The notes under the pieces are model-generated. The model ran no database searches. It was given only the letters and a program-made list of their open reading frames with translations, and was not told where the DNA came from. Of a stretch of DNA of 64,000 nt, positions 1 to 12,020 are shown piece after piece (position 1 is the first letter of the stretch; each line of letters starts with the position of its first letter). Location: contig CM017557.1 in assembly GCA_007844125.1 (NCBI GenBank), positions 61,451,411 to 61,515,410 of the forward strand, given 5' to 3'. Position numbers and translations under genes: made by a program. This DNA is from Sinonovacula constricta (taxonomy: Eukaryota; Mollusca; Bivalvia; Cardiida; Solecurtidae).

Positions 1-1001
1 CAACGCCCCGAATAATTAACTACTAAGTAAAGTTTTGCTCAATTCGGACATGTATTTTTTATCACAAAGATATAAAAAGTATGCTCAGTGCTCGCCATAA
101 ACCTCAAAGTCAAGGAGAGAATAAACAAAACGTGGCCGACAAAAGTACGTGGCCGACAAATTCGGACAGGGTATTGTTTTGATCTATAAGCTTGACATGT
201 TTAATCAATTTCTTTAACCTCAAACATAGAATAGGACTTCAATAATAATAATTTAACAGTTGGTCCGATAGCGTCGCTTAAAGATTTGGCATTAGTTGTA
301 TATCTTATATTGTGGGCAACCATTAGCACAATTTCATATGGTATAGGAATAAAATAGATAACATTCAAATCTTATTTATATTTCTCATTGGTAATTATCT
401 ATAATGAAATGTACATGTATGTTAATTTCTTCACTGCCCTTTTGCAGAATTTTATAGACCAATGGGTGCATTTTGAAACAGTTGCCTTACATTTCCCGAG
501 GCAAGATAATAAATAAGTAAAGATTATTGAATTGACCACGTGTCATACTACAAGGTACTTAACGCAAACTGTTATTAATAACTTTTTTTAAAAATGCTGT
601 AGAGTGTATTATGAATTATCGTTGTTTATTGGTGTTAAGTTCAAAAGTCAACAAATGTCATTGCTTTTAAAAGGTTATAGCGATAAATTAGTCTTAATTC
701 TTTCTTATTAATTAATATGTTTATTTTTCTAATCAAATTCAGATTAAATGAATATCATTTTAACTAAGAGGCTATTTTACAAACCAATTTACTTTCCTAA
801 TTTGTGCAGTTGAAATTTTATGCTAATTTTTGGCTATCTAGAATGAACAAACAATAGTACTAAAACTCAGGAACAATAAAATTGATATTTAGCACGTGCA
901 ATACATTATGCCAAATGGTTTAGAGGCTATTTAATTTTAATTAGCCTCATTTTCATCGTTTGTGATGCGGGGACAATTTTGAAATTAAGTTATAAAAATA
1001 C

Positions 1002-1029
1002 TAAAAAAAAAAAAGAGAGAGAGAGAGAA
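1002..1029. repeat. Poly-A followed by (GA)n microsatellite
   Basis: A run of about twelve A is followed directly by about eight GA dinucleotides. It is a simple sequence with no associated gene. Confidence 0.8.
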
Positions 1030-1200
1030 GCGGTTTTATTGTTTGCTTAATCATTATACATGTACCTATAGAGCATAATTTTTGGTATTCTGACAACACT
1101 TAGTCAACTTTAAAGATGAGAATATTAATAGTCAACAATTATACCATTATGCTGTGTTTGTGTGTCCCTTCGTCCCTTCCTCGGGTAAAAGCAGTACTTA

Positions 1201-1612
1201 CCCCCCCCCCCCCCCCCCCAAAAATGCAGTTTTCTTCTTCTTCATCATCTTTTTATTCTTATTCTTCTGCTTCTTCTTCTTCTTCTCCCTTTCACCCTGC
1301 TACTCCTCATTTTTTTCGTATTCTTCTTCCGTTCATCCCCCTTCTTCTTTTTCCTCTGATTTCGACCTCTTCTTTCTTCTTCTTCTTCTTTTTCTTATCC
1401 CTTTCACCCTGCTCCTCCTCATTTCTTTCGTATTCTTCTTCCGTTCATCCCCCTTCTTCTTTTTTCTCTACTTCTAAACCTCATCTTCTTTCTTCTTCTT
1501 CTCACTCTTCTTCGTCTCCTCCTCCTCATCTCCTTCTTCTACTTTTTTCGTCTTCTTCTTCATCTCCTTCTTCTCCTTCTTCGACGTCTTCTTCTCCTCC
1601 ATTTTCTTTATG
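1201..1612. repeat. Poly-C run plus long imperfect polypyrimidine (TTC)n tract
   Basis: Nineteen consecutive C at 1201-1219 are followed, after a short A-rich spacer, by about 380 bases that are almost entirely C and T from 1230 onward, built from TTC/CTT/CTC triplets. Segments such as the ones around 1300-1340 and 1400-1450 are near-duplicates, so the tract probably grew by local duplication. Such one-sided purine/pyrimidine sequence can form triplex (H-DNA), and the G19 on the minus strand can form a quadruplex; both are inference. The overlapping open frames encode only Ser/Pro/Phe/Leu low-complexity sequence and are not taken as genes. Confidence 0.9.
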
Positions 1613-2799
1613 TTCTCCGACATGCTATTTGTCCTTATTTTCAATATAATCGTAGATCTAATAAGACTTCAAAAAGTTATACTGAAACTGGGGTCTATAG
1701 CGACTACATCGTCCCTGTATAGTACTATATTAACAATTGTAAAACAAGCTTGTGAAAAAATAACAAAAAATATAACGTATATAAAGTACATAAATCGCTG
1801 GGACGACTAAAGGCTGTTCTAACTGGCTTTTTTTCATATCTCACAGGAGAAGGTAAAATCTTATAATTTTTTTCGGAAGTGAAATGAAAGTTTCCCTTTA
1901 TTTGACGTTGTATTTTAATAAAACAGCTATTTCTTGCATTTGTTTGAAGGTTGTTTTTTAAACCTCTGATAAAAAGAAGTATTTATATTGCAATTATTTG
2001 TAGATAACATACTTTGCCTCTAAATTGATATAGAATAGTCGTCTGTTGACCTATCGAAATAAAATTTTTGATCTGAGCATACTAGTGACCATTGATTAAT
2101 GAAGTTTTTTCAAGAGATTGTGTAAAATATATTTTTGGGGAGTCGTAACTCAGTTTTGGCAGTAATAAGTAACCGTTTTGTCAAAAAACAACATAACACT
2201 AATGAGTCTTTATTTCTTTAGAAGTTGGCAACCATTATGTTTACACTTAAAATATCTTCCACTAACAATACCGAAGCCGTCTGCTTCAGTTCTGTTCAAA
2301 ATTTATTAGGTTGAGCACAGACAGATCGAATTACCTCCCTTTGACCAAGGCTGAGCACACTTCTGAAGAAGACAACGTAATGACACTGGAGGTATTTTTG
2401 TTAGCATTTTTTTCAATGCAAATGATATGTATGCTCAGTGTACAGTTATTTTGCTATCAACATGCTAAGAGGCTATGTTTACTCATTATTAATCGTAAAC
2501 GGATCATTGCCAAATTAAATAATTAGAAACCGTCCGGTCGGTCTTTTCTTGCTTAAAACAATTTTGGAGTATCGAGATTACTTTTGAATAAGAATTGAAA
2601 GAAAACGTAAGATAAAAACATTTAGTTAACCTGAGTTGTTAGTAAACGATGTCAACCAATTCGGCTTACTTGTAAATTCGGCCCGGTCGTTTTTGTATAC
2701 ATGTATCAAAGCATGTTTTGAAAACAAAGGTTTTTTTTTTCTTTTGCTCTCAAGAAAACGGTGTCTTCATTAGTTTTCATATAATAAGGATATCTCGTA

Positions 2800-3001
2800 T
2801 ACATCTGAACTCTCCCACTTTTGGAGGGAGACTCATACTTCTAAAGTCCAAAATTATTTGAAGATAAGGGATATTTTACACAATTTCAAAAATCTCTCTA
2901 CTTGTAAACAGATAACTTCCTTCTTTGTTTATATTAAAGTAACAAATCTCCCATTTTTGAAGGTAAAAAATCTCTTTGGCCTCAGAGAAGGTTCACATGT
3001 A
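2800..3001 (+). mobile_element. MITE-like dispersed repeat, copy 1
   Basis: This is one of three related ~160-215 bp elements, all in the same orientation. It starts with ACATCTGAACTCTCCCACTT and ends with GGTTCACATGTA, so its ends are imperfect inverted repeats (TGAACT against GGTTCA, extended by ACATGT). Inside are the shared blocks AACAGATAACTTCCTTCTTT and CAAATCTCCCA. There is no coding capacity, as expected for a non-autonomous foldback or MITE element. The family identity is unknown to me. Confidence 0.7.
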
Positions 3002-6000
3002 TGATTGTCTGTATTTAATATTTGAGGTATCTTAATTTATACTACTTCAAGTCTTCTTTTATGTAATATTCTGTTATCTTATACCAACTGCAGTGTGTGC
3101 ATTATGCAAAGTGTAGCAAGTTCTGAATTTTCAAACCATATGATATGTCTTTCTGAAATACAACCATTTTATAGGAATGTTAGATGTAAACATATGTTTA
3201 AATATGGCTTTATAATTGTTACATCTAGAATATCATGTGTTAATGTGTATGAAAACTCCTTATTAAGGAGATCATGGATTTTCTAACTTGGGAAAATGAC
3301 CCCTAAAATGACCTTTTGTAAAAAATAACAACCTGAATTGATTTTTTCAAAAGAGATTTTTGTATCAAAAATGTAAAAAAAAAAAAAATTCCTTTATACA
3401 TATGTGCAAAAAAAATGAAATGATAATAAGTTCATACAGAATTTGTTACCTGAATATTGTTAAGGGATTTAAATCATGAATCTTAAATGTTATTTTGTCT
3501 TAAGTGGGAATTTGTGTGAAAAAATGGGGAAAAGTGTAGAAAAAAGTTTTTCTAGATAGGAATGACCAATAACAGCTATAAAAATTAAAAATGGAAAACA
3601 AGCAAACATGGAGAGTAACTGTATATCTCAGATAAAGATCTTATTTATTCTTCCAATCCTCTAGTCCTGGTACTCAGCTAAATTGTTCCAATAGGACACT
3701 TCCAATTTAGGGCTAAATCCTTTATTTCAACACTAAACACTGGTTACCTGGTTCTTGTTAAAATTATCGCAATGTGTCAATTTTAATGACTACACACAGT
3801 AACTGCTTTGGTTTTAGAATTATGTGATATACTGCAGAAGCAAAACCTGAGTTGCTTCCCCTTATCTCGAGCTCTCTTACAAACATATACACAGGTAATT
3901 GTTATGAAAAGCATTTTCTACTGCTTAATTAAAGGTGGTATCGGACAGTTTGTCTTCATCAAATACCTGAATACCTGGACTGGGGGAATTGGGACATAAT
4001 TTCTGCAAAAAGACAAACCTACGCCTTACCATAGACGAATTTGAACAATGTCTAAATTATAAGAATGTGGATATTGATATGAAATAAATTATTCTACATG
4101 CCCATTTTTCTAAAATTATAACTAAGCATGATTCTGATTTCTGCTAAAAATAGACATCAACATCAGTGCGGATTACCCAAATGATGATATAAAGTTATGG
4201 GCCGCATTGTTTTCTTAGTTTATAAATATCTAACTGTGCAGCATGGCTTAGATAGGAAATACCTATTTGTAATGACGAGTGATGTGTTATGCTTCACTTT
4301 TCACGTAGATGTAGGTCATCAATAATCATCAATTTGCGAGATCTTTTCAGGCAACAATATTTTCTTTTTGTTCTTTGAGAGAGAAAAACCCGGTTTAATC
4401 TGTCGGATACCACTTTTAAGACATGGTTAGATAAATGACTATCTGTAGGTGTTTTTCCCCTTCATGCTCAGTACACGTTCAGCATGGGGGCATTCTACAG
4501 TAAACTGTAACGTGACTGGATCTAAGTCACCTTTGTGCTATGACACGTCTCAGCTTGCCAATTTTGGGTATTTGTGCTTCTGTAATGCAAAATATTTCCG
4601 TCTATAAATGAAAAGATATTAATTATATATTATTTTTAGTATAAAATGTATGTTTTTAGCAAGTTAAGTACACTTAAGTACCCACAGGTCTCATGGTGTT
4701 TGTTTAGAACATTTTATTGACAGCAGTGTTTGAAAGTAATTCATGCCCATAAGCCTTTGAGGATTAACCACAGACTGGTCATTCAGTCTGGTAATGACAG
4801 ATATGCATATTAGGGGTGAAAGGTGATCGGTTACTAATTTCTCAACCTGGATTTCATTTTTTTTCTGCTAGCAGCACCCTGAGCCAACATGGTGATCTCT
4901 AAGCATGTTTTTTACAGTATATATTTATAGACTGTATGATATACAACATTTAGAAAATCCGCATGAAAAATTGACTGCCACAGCCGGGACTCAAACTGTG
5001 GTGTATGTAGTCTGTCAGATTTGAGACTGTGTTTATTTAAAACTTAAAATTAAATGTCAGTAATGGTTGCAAATCCAGGTCTTTATGTAATATAAACATG
5101 AATTGGTGAAATTTGAAATAAGTATTCTCAAGGTAAAAAAACTGTTTTATATTGTCTTATAGAAATATACAAAATCCACCAAAATCAGCTTAAAACAGAG
5201 ATTGTCTTATCTGCAGTATATTATCATCTATATAATTATGTTTCTTAATAATTCTAAATTGTAAAATGTTGTTATATTAAATCTTTTGTAGTGTGAGCAT
5301 TTTGCTGGAATTATTATTTTTTTGTTAGATACAATTTTGATAGGCAGTACTAAGATGTATTTTTGAAGCATATTACACATTACTTGAAGACTGATAGAAG
5401 TTATAGATAAAATAGTTCACTTGTTTGTGTGTTTTTTTTAAATTAGTTTCATTAGCACATGGATAAAAAAAACAGCCACTATGAGTTACTAAAAATGAAA
5501 AAAAAAACAAGCCATATAAATTATGTTTTTTCTTCATTTCTTTCTTTTTTATTTATCTTTTCTGCATAAGAAAAATCATTTTTTTTTTCATTTTTGGTAA
5601 AACTGATGACTTTTGTTTTATTTTTTATGGGCCAAATAATTTGTTTTCTTGTGATATACTTATTAACTCCACTTTCAAAGAAAAAATATAAAGCTGTTGT
5701 CAACACCTGCTTTTCAGAGACAGCATCTGTTAACTTTTTTCTTATTTAAGGTCCATTTATTGAAAACTGTCAAAATTATATTCTGAAAACTTTTGATACT
5801 TCACTATATTGATACTTTACTATAGAAAGCCTCATCCATTTCCAAAGGGCAGATAAGCCTTAACTAATTTTTGGCAGAGTTATGTCCTCAATGGGGTACA
5901 TTGTCTCCCTTGTTAGTTAATATCTTAGGCATTCAAAAAAGTAGGTAAATCCTTTTAGTTGATGATTCTTGGACCTGTTCTTTTGTAGATATTGCAGTTA

Positions 6001-6419
6001 CAAACAGTGAAATTTCTTTTGCATAAACATAAGCTTAAAATCCATTTAAATACTTAAATATGTGGTTTAAAAAAAATGGAAGTGTTTGTTGATGATGGTT
6101 AACCTGTGTATCACTTGAAAGGCAGAAAAGTCAACATACACTCCAAAGAGCATAAGCATAAAAACCATGTCAAACAAATGAAAGGGCCTTCTTGCATTGA
6201 GGGATTATTCAGGGGAGACAATTCATTTATGTCTCATTATATACTATACCACTGAGAAAAGTTAAGTGAACTGATGTGGTAAGCTTTTGTTTTATTTATT
6301 GTTGGAATTATTGTTTGAGTTTAATATATTCAATAAACTTCATGGTAATGATATAATCATTATTATTATTAATTACTGTTGTTATTAATACTAGTTATTA
6401 ATAATATTGTTATAATGTA

Positions 6420-6545
6420 GTAGTAGCATCATCACCATCAACATCAGAACCCTTCTTAAATCCAGTCATCATCATCATCATCAACCTAAATATCATCATT
6501 ATTATCATTACCATCATCATCTTCATCTTCATCATCACCAACACT
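6420..6545. repeat. Imperfect (ATC)n microsatellite
   Basis: ATC/ATT/ACC triplets run across this stretch, giving Met-rich open frames on the minus strand that are artefacts of the repeat. Similar (GAT)n or (ATC)n tracts recur at about 32.3, 33.2, 38.35, 47.1 and 48.3 kb. Confidence 0.85.
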
Positions 6546-7004
6546 ACTATCACCATGCAAACCGCTAAATGAAATATGGATTTGACAATTAAATAACTAC
6601 TTGTAGCAGATCTAAAAAAATTACTGGAGACCCAGTTACGAGGGCAGCATACTATGTACTGTGTTAAGTACCGGATATCTGTTAGTGGGCACTTGTGAAT
6701 TCTCAATATTATTGGTTTATTCTCAGACATGGAAAGGAAAAAGGGAGGTAATCCCTTCCATAGCAGGAAAGTCTTCTTTTCTTACTTAAGGATTTTTTAG
6801 GTACAGTTCAGAATCTATGGGATAACTTGGGATTTAAAACTTACTATTATAAATATAATAATAAGGAGTCTTGGGAAGATAAAAAAATGAAACCAAGTCT
6901 ACTGTAACATACAAAAATTAAAGTTTATTCTCTTTTCTTCTTCATTTCAATTCTAAACTATACATTCAGCCATGTAAACAGTGACAGGTGACAGTGATAT
7001 ATAG

Positions 7005-7380
7005 ATGCACACACCCTGTCCATGTGACAGACAGACACATACAAGTGTCCATGTTCATGTGACAGACGGACAGACGCATACAAGTGTCCATGTTCATGTG
7101 ACAGACGGACAGACGCATACAAGTGTCCATGTTCATGTGACAGATGGACAGATGCATACAAGTGGCCATGTTCATGTGACAGACGGACAGATGCATACAA
7201 GTGGCCATGCTCATGTGACAGACAGACGGACAGACACATACAAGTGTCTATGTTCATGTGACAGACAGACGGACAGACGCATACAAGTGTCCATGTTCAT
7301 GTGACAGACAGACGGACAGATGCATACAAGTGTCCATGTTCATGTGACAGGCAGATGTACGCATACACACTGTCCATATT
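7005..7380. repeat. Minisatellite with 35/39/43-bp units
   Basis: About nine tandem units carry the shared block CATACAAGTGTCCATGTTCA and the step CATGTGACAG. Unit starts (CATGTGACAG) fall at 7021, 7056, 7095, 7134, 7173, 7212, 7255, 7298 and 7341, so spacing goes 35, then 39 four times, then 43 three times. The differences are multiples of four, matching gain or loss of an internal 4-base ACAG/GACG step. Because 39 is a multiple of three, both strands show long His/Val/Thr or His/Met frames; these are not believed to be genes. Confidence 0.93.
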
Positions 7381-9297
7381 TAGGTAACTTATGATGATAA
7401 ATATTACCAAGGTATAGTCCTGCCCCTATATCTACAGTCTTATATATATATCTGTAATTTTGAAAATCTTCCCTCCGTTTATCAGTAATTTTTAATCTTA
7501 ATGTTATTGAAGTTTTAATAAAATCATCCTTAAGTCTCTGATTAAGTGAAGTAAAAATCTTTAATCTGAGCTAGCTATTATTGTATTTCTAACAGCTAAA
7601 AGTGATGTTGTTTTTTGTTCTTAAATAGCAGTACATTGTAATGTTTCATTTAATATAATTAGCCATTAAAAAACAACAATAATCATATTTCAAACACTTG
7701 ACAAAATATGTTTTCCAGTAAAAGTTGAAAATATATCTCAAAGTCTGTTTTTTCCATTTGAGGTTATTACTTAACATGCAACTAAAGCATGCATAAAATT
7801 GAATAACAAGTCACAGTCTCACATCATTATTTTTGTTAATTGAAAGTAAACATAGTAGAGTCACAATGCCTGGTTGTGAGGTGTGCGCATGAGAGTGCAA
7901 GATTTTTTAGAAATTTCAGTTAGCATACTCCTTTATTTCAAACCCAAACACTATAAACCTGCTACTTACGAATTGTCTCACTGAAACGGTTATAGTGAGT
8001 ACCTTCAATGTACAGTTTGGTTGAGAATAGAGAATTATGGAATATATGACTTAATTATTTTCTTTTTAGATTTTTACTCCTGGTGGCTGTAGTTCTGGGT
8101 GCAGATATAGGGTAGTAACCATGGCAATCAATCATAGCTTACATTCACTCCCAACATATTGTGTAAAAATGAGGTATTCTGTACGATAGAAAAAACTGAC
8201 ATCACACTAATTTATACAATGTTTTACTAACATGTTTATTTGTCCATAAAAGTATGTTACATGCATGTTGCAAAAAACATGTCTTGTAAAAATAATAAAG
8301 TTTTAACACAATACTCATATCTATATTGTAATCATGTATGTAAACAGTAACACTCTATCTAGGTACAATATCAGTTAGTTTTACTTTTTATCAAAAAATC
8401 ACAACAGAGTAAAGTTAATCACCCCATCACTGAAGAAAAAAAAATCTGGTAGCATTTACAATATTTTCAAAATCAGCAAATTTCAGGTCACTATAAAAAT
8501 AGCACACAAAACAATAATTAAGGTCAACAAGAAAAGCTTTATCCCTGTGTAAAAAGCATATATAAAGTCACCAATCAAGGAAAAGAAGCACATTCAAATA
8601 ACGTGTCAGCACATTTACATGTATTTAATTACATAGCTCTGAATGGACCAAAAAAAAAAGAAAAGAACTATACATATGGTGTTGATTGTTTTAAACTACT
8701 GCATTGACAAAAGTAACGAAGTGGAATACTTTATCGGCTCCTTGGGTAATATGTTGCTTTAACAACATTGTTATTAAAAAACACATCTGTTACAAAGTAT
8801 CATCTGTTTATGATTAAATTTATTCTGATCAAAGACCTCTATAAACGGGTGAGTGTTTCATAATCTAGGTCCACTATTTCTCATCTAAACCCTTTAGTAC
8901 TGGTACTCGTTAGAATCATGTCAGTGTCGCGAATGAAAGAAGTACCCATCATAAAAGGTTTAGATAAGAATTATGGGATATTTTCTTTTTTTGAGAAATG
9001 GTATCATCAGGTGGAGCACTGCCATTCTGGTTATAAAAAAGGTGCATAGTAAAAAGTGTAAGTAGACAAAATTCTTTTCTTGCTATTTAAAGAAAAAAAT
9101 ACTTATTCTTCATCCATTTCTTGCTGAAAACACCATTGATCCCCTTATATACCACATAGCGGACCCTAATGGTGTTTTTTCAACAAGTAAAGGGTAATTT
9201 GTTGACAACTTTATGTCTATGTTATTAAAGGTGTTGATCATAGTTTAGCAGCAAACTATGTAGATTCTGATCAGACAGCTCTCAGAAGGTTTAACTG

Positions 9298-9432
9298 GAT
9301 CTAGATACCAGACATATGTCTCGGTAGAACCACCGGCGCACAGCAAGTCAGCTGGAAGACCTTCCCATGTCAAGTCCTTCAATCTGAACGGGACTCGAAC
9401 CCATGCAGTAAGAGGCTATAACTGTAGAGTAA
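9298..9432 (-). mobile_element. tRNA-derived SINE-like fragment (family A)
   Basis: On the minus strand this reads GGGTTCGAGTCCCG (a good pol III B box), then a body with GGTCTTCCAGCTGACTTGC and CCGGTGGTTCTACC. The body matches the copies at 22716-22872 (minus), 25795-25905 (plus), 37767-38012 (plus) and 57083-57160 (minus). The A-box end (higher coordinates) is degraded. The shared body could be one of the conserved central domains known in invertebrate SINEs, but I cannot say which. Confidence 0.72.
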
Positions 9433-11492
9433 TATAACTCTAAACATAATTTCAATAGAGATTATATAATTATATAATGCTGATTTCTTTGATTCAATTT
9501 TAGACAAACACACAAGGAGTTTAATCGATTAAAGACTTTTCTACAGCATACACATTTGTAACGAGTTTTCTTAATGATAATATTGTGACAGTCAGCAGAT
9601 GTATTGTAAATTTATTTTCTATATATTAAACATTGCATATTTAATATTTAGATAAATATCTCATTCATTATTAAAACATAGATGTGTTCTTTATTTAATA
9701 GAAAATATCACACCTTGTCTATCTGTAGTGTATGTTTCAAAAATGAAAATTGAATGCTTATACAAGCTATTAACAATACATATGTATGTACTATTCTCTT
9801 TTGAAAAACAATTATATTTAATCTTGAGAAATACATTCTCTTTTCACAATGAATGCCATAGAACTGTCAAAAATGGAAGACAAAGAGTTAGTTTTTGATT
9901 TTAAATTTCTTCAGCTTTGCCCAGTCAGCGTTTTTGTGTTGTTGTTTTTTTAGTTTTTGCGACAATTGCACAGGTGGTGTTTCTGCGAAGTGACAGATTT
10001 ATTTTTGAGACTGTTTTTGTAGTGTGCAAGTTAGTTTTCACAACAAGTTATTGTTCACACAATCTGTTTTTGTCTCTTTGACAGCAGTGCAATAGCAAAG
10101 ACCGTCTGCCGTAAAACTCTGTCAGAGAGTTGTGCTTGACAAGTTACTGTATTTTTCTTGAGGATATATTCTAACAGCATGTCAAACTTATTTTTAAATT
10201 TGGGAATTTTTGCCGGCTCTTCCTTGTTAACAACGACCCTCCTTGACAGGCAGAAAACTTGTCATATTTGATTGGCAAAGTATTTCAGCATCTTTAGGAG
10301 AGAAACTTAATTGTAAAGACATATGGCTAAAGGCAGGTAGAGAACTTTTTTTTTGCATTTTCTCATGCAGCAAATCAACAAACTACACTGAAGTGCTTGT
10401 TGAGCAAAAAAAAAAAAAAAAGTTGACTTGTCAGCAACAATACGTCTAAACATCAAACAATGCTTTGAAAAAAAAAAATTGAAGAAAAGAGAAAAATATA
10501 TATATATAAATGTCGTATTGACAGAAAAATATCACTTCCTCAGTGCTTTAATGCTGTTGAAATCCATAGTGTGTTAACATAAATATGTACAATCAAAATA
10601 TATACTGTAACAAACATTATTAATATGAGACATGATATTTTGCATGTTTGTTTGTTTGCTTTTAAAAGAGATTAAAAATTGTGAAATTTGAGTAATTAGA
10701 CATTAATAAAATGATTGAAAATAAGCATAACAACTCTCATCCAGTGTTACTGTAAGACAAAATAGGTAAATATGAGTGAAAGCTTTGCAATCATAAGCAA
10801 AAAATACCCTGTTTAATGTTAATGCAGTTAGTATTGACAAGCATTTATTGCGCTGCCAGTTGTAATATAAATAACGATACAATACTTTCACTCAAGGAAA
10901 GGTTTGGTATAAATTAACAAAGAAAGTAATAAGGGTCCACCATATGGGTAAAAATGATATACATTTTGTCCTCAAGTATTGTACAAATTAGAAAAAATCT
11001 GAATTTGCACCAAGCATGAAATATGTTCTATAAATATTTGACCAACAGATATACTAGATGTGTATTTTCATTAAATTGTCTGAAAAGAATTTATTATAAG
11101 GGTCATTAATACCTTATAATCTTTATAATACAGCACTCATATAATATTCAGAGGGTTATCTGTTATGTTTCTTGACATACCTTAATACTATTTCAATATT
11201 ATCTAAACTTGATATACATGTTTGTTTAAATTCTACATATTTATAGGTTGTTTCCGAACGTTTGCCTTAATCAAATTCATGCACCATCATTCCCCTGTTT
11301 TGGGGTAATATTGGCATTCTTTCCGCATAAGCTAAAACTACCATAATTTTAAGTCAGTTTGAATCATGTGGTTTTCTTTGTTTTTAAAGCTAACTTAAAA
11401 TGAAGCTTTTAATAGCTGGGCAGTTAAGCTCAGAAAGGGAATACATGTTTGTAAAGGGATGTTGTGCTCACTTTTCCCATAGATGTAGACAA

Positions 11493-11705
11493 ACATGTGA
11501 ACTGTCCCACTTTTGGGGGGAGATTCCCACTTTCAAGGTTTTAAGGTTTGAAATTACTTGAAAATTAGGGATTTTTTTATTCACTTTCAGAAATCTCCCT
11601 ATTTGGAAACAGATAACTTTCTTCTTTGCTTATATAAAAAATAACAAATCTCCTACTTTGCAAGTGAAAGTCTCCCACTTTGGCTTCAGAAAAAGTTCAC
11701 ATGTA
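11493..11705 (+). mobile_element. MITE-like dispersed repeat, copy 2 (best termini)
   Basis: This is the most complete copy of the three-member family. It opens ACATGTGAACTGTCCCACTT and closes AAAAAGTTCACATGT, giving a clean terminal inverted repeat ACATGTGAACT / AGTTCACATGT. It shares the internal blocks of copies at 2800-3001 and 21984-22147 but differs by many substitutions, so the family is old. It is non-coding. Confidence 0.75.
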
Positions 11706-11981
11706 AGCATAGGATGTCATTAATACAGCATTTCGGGGGATCTTTTAAGGTGACAATAATTTTTTTGGGTCGTGGTGGGGAATTGCTTCAAAACTTAGAG
11801 TCGATATCACCTTAAATATGCCTTTCTTTATTAATTGACAAACTCTTGTATATATTTTATATTTTAAGGTTCTGTAACAGCAAGTTAGGACATTTTTATC
11901 TATATGGCCAACCTGTGCAAAGTGTTCATAGCCTAGGCATCATAAAACTGAACCTGCAAGCCTAAGACCAATTCTCTCTTC

Positions 11982-12020
11982 CTGATTGGTCAGCAGCTGT
12001 TTTTGTCTCTGACCAATCAG
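11982..12020. repeat. Perfect 12-bp inverted repeat, CTGATTGGTCAG stem
   Basis: CTGATTGGTCAG at 11982-11993 is exactly complementary to CTGACCAATCAG at 12009-12020, with a 15-base loop. Related TCTGATTGGTC sequence occurs near 40990 and 56055; the latter is also followed by an inverted GACCAATCAGA. This suggests a dispersed foldback element rather than a terminator. Confidence 0.8.

Noticed and set aside
1116..1649. 177-codon Ser/Pro/Phe-rich frame
   Set aside because: It is translation of the poly-C and (TTC)n pyrimidine tract, with low complexity and overlapping frames.
4979..5030. B-box-like CAGTTTGAGTCCCGG on the minus strand
   Set aside because: No A box at tRNA distance and no body shared with the SINE families; it may be a very old fragment but cannot be supported.
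6958..7304. His/Met/Val-rich frames on both strands
   Set aside because: They derive entirely from the 35/39/43-bp minisatellite.
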